Below, one piece after another: positions 58,076-64,000 of a stretch of 64,000 bases of DNA. Source of the DNA: Chaetomium olivaceum. Its lineage: Eukaryota; Ascomycota; Sordariomycetes; Sordariales; Chaetomiaceae. The notes below the pieces were generated by a model, which had not been told where the DNA came from, did not search any database, and saw nothing but the letters and a program-made list of their open reading frames with translations. The stretch is from positions 248,001 to 312,000 of the forward strand of contig JAYWVB010000019.1 of the NCBI GenBank assembly GCA_039881045.1. The letters are read 5' to 3'. A program made the translations under genes and the position numbers. Position 1 is the stretch's first letter; each line of letters starts with the position of its first letter.

Positions 58076-58864
58076 TCAGCCGATCGGCTTCAACTTCTTC
58101 TTCTTCTTCTTCTCCGGCCCCTCCTCGCCCGACTTTCCCCCCTTTTGGAACTGGCGCCAGCTGCTGATGCGTTGGTCGCGTGTGGCCTCCCAGTCCTCCT
58201 CGTGTTGGCGCTTCTTGCGGCGCTGCTCCGTCTCCTCGTCCTGGCGGCGCTGCTCGCGGCCCTCCTCCTGCATCTGCGCCTTCATCTGGCGCCGCCGCCG
58301 CTGCTCGTTCTCGATCAGCACGAACTTGGTCTTGTCCGCCCACTTGCGCTCAAACTCGGCCGTCTTGAGCTCGGGGCTGTCCACCGTCCACTTGTTCTCC
58401 CGCATCAGCAGCATCCGCGCGTCCGCGATGGCTTCGTCTAGCACCGCCCGGTGCTTCTCGTCCATCAGCTCCGTTTGGGCTTTTTTCAGCCGGTCGAAGG
58501 CGTCCGGCGCGAGGGGGTTTTTGGTTTTGTCGGGATGGATCAGGAGCGACTTCTTGCGGTAGGTCACTTTGATGTCGGATTCGGGCACGCCGGGTTTGAG
58601 GCCGAGGACCGCGTAGCTGAGAGAGTGTTAGCCAGTGATGACGATCGTCGAAGTGAATAGGGAGGGCTTACGCATCGAGCCTGAACGCTTTCAAAATTCG
58701 GTCAATCTCGGCATCCTGTTCACCGTCTTGTCAGTAAATCAATGAGGACATCCGGGCATCGAATGGATAGGTACCTTCTCCCACTCCTTGGCCTCTGATT
58801 CCAGCACCTCCAGCGCATCTCGGTTGTCGACGGGAGTGTCGTCTGCTGCATCTTTTGTAGCCAT
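58076..58864 (-). CDS. J-domain protein, DNAJC8/Spf31 type (3 exons)
   Basis: Hsp70 co-chaperone of the DNAJC8 group, which is associated with the spliceosome in other eukaryotes. Exons are 58864-58775, 58715-58672 and 58616-58076, giving 224 residues; introns are 59 and 55 nt. The acidic N-terminus MATKDAADDTPVDNRD is followed by the J domain from about residue 36 (ILKAFRLDAYAVLGLKPGVP) with LLIHPDKTKNP; HPD is at 72-74. A charged coiled coil (EQRRRRQMKAQMQEEGREQR and following) makes up the second half, ending in a Lys run. Size and the J-domain-first layout match DNAJC8. The gene lies head-to-head with DBP10, 377 bases between start codons. Confidence 0.85.
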
Positions 58865-59241
58865 CTTGATGCGCTGGCTGACACTGTTATCGTGATCGCA
58901 ATATTGACGTGGTCTCAGAGGCTGGCGAAGGTTTAGAGTACGTGATTGCTATGTCGAGGTCCTCTCATAGATCGCCGGGGCCTCGTTGCTGTGTTTACAG
59001 AGGGAAAGCCGGCTGATGCAGGGCACTACCTGTAGTGCTGCCGGTTGCGATAAGGGACCCGATAAGCCATCAGGGATTCGGCCCCGCTAAAATTTGGCGG
59101 GCTGGCGGGCATCCCGAAAATTTACACGGTTTGGCAGCCCGCTTCCAGGTCGGCTTAGCTCTGTGTTCTGCCCCATCGACAGCTTCGGAGTGTCTCTGTC
59201 AACTTCATACTGCGCCCCCGGTGCAGTAACAACACTCCGCA
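58865..59241. promoter_or_regulatory. Short divergent promoter J protein / DBP10
   Basis: 377 bases between two start codons on opposite strands, shared by a spliceosome-associated J protein and a ribosome-biogenesis helicase. The right half contains a GGCAGCCCGC-rich stretch. No classical TATA box seen. Confidence 0.55.
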
Positions 59242-62070
59242 ATGAAGAGAAGAGCGGCCTCCCCGGCCATGTCCGAGAACGAAGTCGACATTGCCGGCTC
59301 CCTGTTCGCCAATGACGCTGACAGCGACAACGAGGTCCAAGTCCATAAGCAACAACAGCCCGCCGACCTCGATTTCGGTGACCTTCTGGACAATGGCGAC
59401 GGCTCCGACGATGGCGGCGATGCGGCCTTCATTGCGAAGCAGCAGCGAAGCTCCAACAGGAAAACCGGCAACCTACAGGGCAAGAGCGCAAAGAAAGGCG
59501 GCGGTTTCCAGGCCATGGGTGAGTACCGCGATCTTGCCCTGACTGGCGGGCTATGGGGTATGAGTAACTTCAACTAACGAATTCCGCGCTGGTAGGTCTG
59601 AACGCGAATCTCTTGAGAGCTATCACCCGCAAAGGCTTCTCCGTCCCCACCCCTATCCAGCGCAAGACGATCCCCTTGGTCCTCGAACGGCGCGATGTAG
59701 TGGGCATGGCCCGAACAGGTTCCGGCAAGACCGCTGCTTTCGTCATTCCTATGATTGAGCGGCTGAAGTCCCACAGCGCTCGAGTTGGTGCCAGAGCTAT
59801 CATCATGTCGCCCTCTCGCGAGTTGGCCCTGCAAACGCTAAAGGTCGTGAAGGAGCTGGGCAAGGGGACGGACCTCAAGACGGTTTTGTTGGTCGGTGGT
59901 GACAGCCTGGAGGAACAGTTCGGCTTGATGGCCGCCAACCCGGATATCATCATTGCCACGCCAGGTCGGTTTCTGCACTTGAAGGTTGAGATGTCCTTGA
60001 ACCTCTCGTCCGTTCGATACGTTGTGTTTGACGAGGCCGATCGCCTGTTCGAAATGGGTTTCGCCGCCCAGCTTACCGAGATTCTGCACGCGCTGCCGCC
60101 ATCTAGGCAGACTCTCCTTTTCTCCGCTACTCTCCCGTCGTCGTTGGTCGAGTTCGCCCGAGCCGGTCTACAAGAACCCAGCCTTATCAGGTTGGACGCC
60201 GAGACCAAAGTGTCACCCGATCTTGAAAGCGCTTTCTTCTCAGTCAAGGGCGGCGAAAAGGAGGGCGCGCTTCTTCACATTCTGCACGATGTTATCAAAA
60301 TGCCCATGGGGGTCCCTGAAGGTGTTGAGGAAGAGACCGATGAACAACAAGCGAAGAAACGAAAGCGCGATTCAGAGAGGCGAAATAGGAGAGAAAAGCC
60401 GACCGAGCACTCGACTATTATCTTTACGGCCACCAAACATCACGTTGAGTACATAGCGCACTTACTACGCCATGCAGGGTTTGCCGTGTCATACATCTAC
60501 GGTTCCCTTGACCAGACCGCCCGGAAAATCCAAGTCGACAACTTTAGGAGAGGAAGGACGAACATTTTGGTTGTCACGGATGTCGCAGCCCGTGGTATCG
60601 ATATCCCAGTGCTCGCGAATGTGATCAACTACGATTTCCCGCCTCAACCAAAGATTTTTGTCCATCGTGTCGGCAGAACAGCCCGTGCCGGCCAGCGCGG
60701 TTGGGCCTATGCTCTTGTGAGAGAGTCAGACCTCCCATACCTCATCGACCTCCAACTCTTTCTTGGGAGGAAACTGTTAGTCGGCCAGGAAGTGAAAGAG
60801 CCATCTTTTGCCCAAGACGTCGTTGTTGGCACTTTGATGAGAGCCGAACTCGAAAACAATATCGAATGGGTAAAAAAGGTGCTTGGCGACTATGACGATA
60901 TCAACGCGCTTAGGGGGGTCACCGTCAAGGCCGAGAAGCTCTACATGAAGACCCGAAACGTCGGCGTCCAGCTCGAGTGCCAAACGTGCTCGCGAAGTTA
61001 TCGCGTCCAGGAGCTGGACCCAACTCCACCCCCTATTTGGAGCGTCAGCCGCGAACGCCGAAGAAGCGCGTGACAGTCTGCTCTCCAAAATCAGCGGTTT
61101 CAAGCCCCAAGAGACGGTCTTCGAGATCGGGCCCCAAGGCAAATCGGCGAAGAACAAGGCTGCTGAAGTTATGCGCAGCTTCAGGGCACGCGTCGGCCCA
61201 CGGAGGACGAGCAAGAAGGACGAGGATACAGAGATGGTGGATGCCGACGAAGAAGAATCGACACCCCAGCAAAATGGAGACGACCTTGAGGAGTCTGGAG
61301 AAGACCAACTCGTTGGAGACGCCGAAGAGGCTTGGGAAGACGAGGAATCCGACTCAGAACTTGAAGTGACGGTAACAAGCAGCGGCAAATCCACAAAGGG
61401 GCAAACCTCCTTCCAAGACCCCGAGATATTCATGTCCTACACCCCACGCACGACCAGCGCTGCTGAAGAGCGCGCGTACGGCGTCAACTCGGGCGGCACC
61501 ACGCAGTTCGTCGAAGCCGCCCGCGACGCGGCCATGGACCTGAACAACGACGACGGCGCCAAGTCCTTCGGCCTCCCCACGCGCTCCAAGCTGCGCTGGG
61601 ACAAGCGCCACAGCAAATATGTCTCGCGCGCCAACGACGACGACGGCTCGCGCGGCGCCAAGATGATCCGCGGCGAGTCCGGCGTCAAGATCGCCGCCTC
61701 CTTCCAGAGCGGCCGCTTCGACAAGTGGCGGCGCGCCAACCGCCTGGGCCGGCTGCCCGGCGTCGGCGAAGCCGAGAAATCCAACCTCGTCCGCAACTTC
61801 AGCGGCGGCGGGCCCGGCTCGGCACCGGGAGGCGGGCACTACAAGCACCGGCAGGAGAAGGCGCCCAAGGACGCCGACAAGTTCCGCGACGACTACCACG
61901 TGCGCAAGAAGCGGGTGGCCGAGGCGCGCGAAAAGCGGGTCGGCAAGTACAAGGATGGCGAGGGCAGCCGGCGCGAGCTCAAGAGCGCGACGGATATTCG
62001 CAAGGCGCGGCAGGTGCAGGAGCAGAAGAGGGAGAAGAACGCGCGGCCGACCAAGAGGGTCAAGAGGTGA
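59242..62070 (+). CDS. DBP10: ATP-dependent RNA helicase DBP10 (2 exons, one frameshift)
   Basis: Nucleolar DEAD-box helicase needed for 60S subunit assembly. Exon 1 is 59242-59518, the intron 59519-59595 (77 nt) and exon 2 59596-62070. The acidic N-terminus is followed by motif F..PTPIQ, then ARTGSGKT at 131-138 (Walker A), DEAD within VVFDEADRLFE, SAT within LLFSATLPSS, ARGIDIP, and HRVGRTARAG. The C-terminal DBP10CT-type region has KLRWDKRHSKYVSR and ends in a basic Arg/Lys tail. An extra base at 60963-60964 (GTCGGCGTCC) separates KLYMKTRNV from ASSSAKRAREVIASRSW; the uncorrected frame stops at about 61073. With it removed the protein has 916 residues and the frame is intact to the stop. 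Confidence 0.92.
60963..60964 (+). other. +1 frameshift in DBP10
   Basis: Helicase core coding ends in one frame at MKTRNV. The next frame begins at once with ASSSAKRAREVIASRSW and continues over 1.1 kb to the natural stop. No intron fits. Confidence 0.8.
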
Positions 62071-62965
62071 TCGGTTGGTTGGGGTGTTTCACGGGGGTTG
62101 GTTGTATATATATGGGGGGGAGGGTGGTGCGTGCTGCGTTCAAGTTTAGAGGTGAAATGAGACCTTGGAATAGAATCTGTAAAAGCCTATTTTCGGTGTC
62201 ACTAGTTACACGGTTCCCCACCCAAGATATGTGATAGGGAGATGGTTGTCTTCCTAATGAAATGGTACATTTTCATCCCCGCCTAAATTTGACCCAGGAC
62301 ATCGCGTACTTTTCCGTCCAAAGGACTATCGATTCCAGGCTCACGAAACCAAACCAAACCAAATAAACCAAAACAAAACAGAAAAAACATAACTTCGAGG
62401 CGGCAAGATCAGATCAGCGAGCAAACAGACATTATATGCATCCATCCATGAGCTAGTAGATACAAGAAAGCCTCTGTCTGGGCCAGAGCAAGCAATGGAA
62501 ACACCCTTTGCTCCTATCCTTCCCCTGACCCATCCTGTTCGTTCACTTGCTGTGTCGCCATCCATATACCCAAAGAAACAGTTTACCCAGCCACACACAC
62601 ATCACTACCGTATACCAACCGACCAACCAACCTCGTCACATTTCAATCATAAACGTCATGACTTCGCCTCCCATGCCCTACCCTCATCCCCACCCTTTCC
62701 ATCCATTCCACCCAATCCACCCAATCCGTCCATGATACCAGATACCCAGCTAACCAACCCTCATCAAAGGTAGCCTAACGTACTAGCTCCGCCCAGTCCC
62801 GACTCGGGCAAAGCAACGGAAGTAGGATTCAGATCCAACATAAAATAAAATGAGTGAACGTAAAATCGGCAAGGGAAAAAGAGCAGACCAGACCAGACCA
62901 GACCTGATCAGACCAGACAACAAAAAGAACAAGCGAGTGAGTGAATCTCAAGACCGCTCAACAAG
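62071..62965. other. Intergenic between convergent genes
   Basis: 895 bases with the 3' ends of DBP10 and of the partial gene beyond. It contains A/C-rich stretches and a short GACCA tandem repeat near 62886-62905. No gene seen. Confidence 0.55.
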
Positions 62966-64000
62966 CTACTGCATAGTCATATGCGTCAAGTCGTCCGGCG
63001 CCCCCGGCTCCACATAGTTAACCCATTCATGGACGCGAAGGGCGCCCCTACCCATCCCACCGAGGCCTGCCAGGACCGACGACCGCGGGACATCATACTT
63101 GCTGTGTTCGCGATGGGCCTGGGGGGGGCGCCTCCTCACGTGTGGCGCACGGTGTGACCCGCCGCCGTTCATGGCGTTCATATCGGGCGGCGCCATGTCG
63201 TGCATGCCAGGGTGGTGGCCGTGGTGCATCATGGGGGGCATCCCCATGCCTCCGGCCATGCCGGGAGGAGGGGGATGGGAGTGCGGGTGGCTGTGTGGGT
63301 GGCCGTGGGGCAGGGGCGGGCCGAACCAATCTGTCGGGGGAGGCATACCGCCATGCATGCCGTTGCCAGGCATGCCGCCGGGCATACCACCGGACATACC
63401 ACCGGACATACCGCCGGGCATACCACCAGGCATACCACCGGGCATACCGCCGGGCATACCACCACCGGGCATGCCGGCGCCGGGTCCGTAGATATCTTCC
63501 TCCATGGTGTGGTGTCTGCGGAGGGATGGCGCGGGCGGCGGGCCGCCGTGAACGGATGGGGGGATGGGCGCCATGGGCATGCTTGCGCCGATGTGGGTGG
63601 CAGCTCGAGAAGGTGGTGGAGGGGCGCGGGTGGAACTCAATGCGCCGATCGGCCCTAGTGCCCCGACTGGGCCGGCAGCGCCAACGGGGGCAATGGGAGC
63701 CGTGGGATTTTGCCTGTTCTCCTTTTTGAATCTACCAGCAAGGCGCTGCTCGAGCGAAGATGCACGGCGCCTGTCGGGTGAAGCAGCACGCCGACGTTCG
63801 GGAGATGGGGCGCGTCGTCTCTCTTCTGGGGCCGCCACGGGCCTTTCGGGGGACGGGTACCTTGTGGGAAGCCACGGTTCAGGGGATGTAGGACGTGATT
63901 CGGATGGGAAAGTGTGGCGTCTATCGCGAGATCGAGCCCGCTGCTCCTGCGGGAAAGCTTGCCACGGGTCAGGAGATCGAGGTCGGCGCCGTTCAGCTGG
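62966..64000 (-). CDS. Low-complexity protein with Met-Pro-Gly-Gly repeats (5' partial)
   Basis: I do not recognise this gene. The frame is open from the window edge at 64000 to a stop at 62966, so the N-terminus lies outside; 344 residues are visible. The visible part starts with Arg/Ser/Pro-rich repeats (APSPERRRAASPDRRRAS), then an Ala/Pro/Gly stretch, a tandem MPGG repeat (about 63365-63474 in the DNA, 12-base units with two MSGG variants), and a His/Pro/Met-rich region (HGHPHSHPHSHPPPPG). It ends VRVHEWVN-like: the sequence near the end is GALRVHEWVNYVEPGAPDD. The RS/SP content suggests a nuclear or RNA-associated protein, but this is weak. Confidence 0.55.
   Translation of the reverse strand, partial: PAERRRPRSPDPWQAFPQEQRARSRDRRHTFPSESRPTSPEPWLPTRYPSPERPVAAPEERRRAPSPERRRAASPDRRRASSLEQRLAGRFKKENRQNPTAPIAPVGAAGPVGALGPIGALSSTRAPPPPSRAATHIGASMPMAPIPPSVHGGPPPAPSLRRHHTMEEDIYGPGAGMPGGGMPGGMPGGMPGGMPGGMSGGMSGGMPGGMPGNGMHGGMPPPTDWFGPPLPHGHPHSHPHSHPPPPGMAGGMGMPPMMHHGHHPGMHDMAPPDMNAMNGGGSHRAPHVRRRPPQAHREHSKYDVPRSSVLAGLGGMGRGALRVHEWVNYVEPGAPDDLTHMTMQ
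63365..63474. repeat. 12-base tandem repeat coding Met-Pro-Gly-Gly
   Basis: About nine imperfect copies of a GGCATACCGCCG-type unit on the plus strand (MPGG on the minus strand), in frame within the partial gene. Confidence 0.85.

Noticed and set aside
2517..60964. Programmed ribosomal frameshifting as a shared mechanism
   Set aside because: The sites share no slippery heptamer, go in both +1 and -1 directions, and occur in unrelated genes. Sequence error is simpler.
63365..63474. CRISPR-like or satellite array
   Set aside because: The 12-base unit is contiguous, in frame and codes MPGG. There are no spacers.
1..64000. Secondary-metabolite cluster, mobile element or defence system
   Set aside because: No polyketide synthase, peptide synthetase, transposase, reverse transcriptase, or immune-type gene is present. 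The genes are ordinary housekeeping functions.

Overview
The window is nuclear chromosomal DNA from a filamentous ascomycete, most likely a sordariomycete close to Chaetomium or Thermothelomyces. Genes are monocistronic on both strands. Introns are short (about 50-180 nt) with GT...AG ends and CTRAC-type branch sites. Third codon positions are GC-rich, and low-complexity tails (polyQ, Pro/Gly, Gly-Ser) are common. I see no rRNA, tRNA, CRISPR array, transposon or phage. All species-level statements are inference from protein style, not from a database search.

Layout. 1-6110 (+): most of a giant Furry/Tao3/Mor2 cell-morphogenesis scaffold, 5' end outside the window. 7158-10468 (+): peroxisomal Lon protease ending in the PTS1 signal SRL. 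10.5-21.6 kb: an 11-kb stretch without a convincing gene. 21.7-24.4 kb (+): a Zn2Cys6 transcription factor with a PAS-like region; its zinc cluster is assembled across an 8-nt microexon and a 702-nt intron. 27-28.5 kb (-): F-box protein. 28.9-29.7 kb (-): disordered unknown protein. 31.2-33.6 kb (+): MLH1. 34.8-37.5 kb (-): protein with an N-terminal eIF4E-binding motif. 38.4-41.9 kb (-): URB1/NPA1. 42.5-44.6 kb (+): MATE transporter. 45.1-46.4 kb (+): isopentenyl-diphosphate isomerase. 48.3-49.7 kb (+): GNAT acetyltransferase. 50.2-51.2 kb (-): RFA2. 51.6-52.5 kb (+): DUF202 membrane protein. 52.7-54.9 kb (-): type II membrane glycosyltransferase-like protein. 55.5-57.6 kb (+): SYO1. 58.1-58.9 kb (-): DNAJC8/Spf31-type J protein. 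59.2-62.1 kb (+): DBP10. 62.97-64 kb (-): partial low-complexity protein.

The genes are mostly unrelated housekeeping genes. One loose theme is 60S ribosome production: URB1, SYO1 and DBP10 lie within about 24 kb. DNA maintenance is represented by MLH1 and RFA2.

The most important technical observation is that seven otherwise intact genes (TAO3, the Zn2Cys6 factor, MLH1, the eIF4E-binding protein, URB1, MATE, DBP10) are each broken by small indels, nearly always a single base and often in a C/G run. Conserved coding resumes immediately in a neighbouring frame. This pattern fits sequencing or assembly error better than pseudogenes or programmed frameshifting. I found no new multi-gene system. 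The most interesting biology is the microexon-split DNA-binding domain with its 11-kb upstream region, splice-dependent peroxisomal targeting of Lon, and the two in-frame starts of the isomerase.
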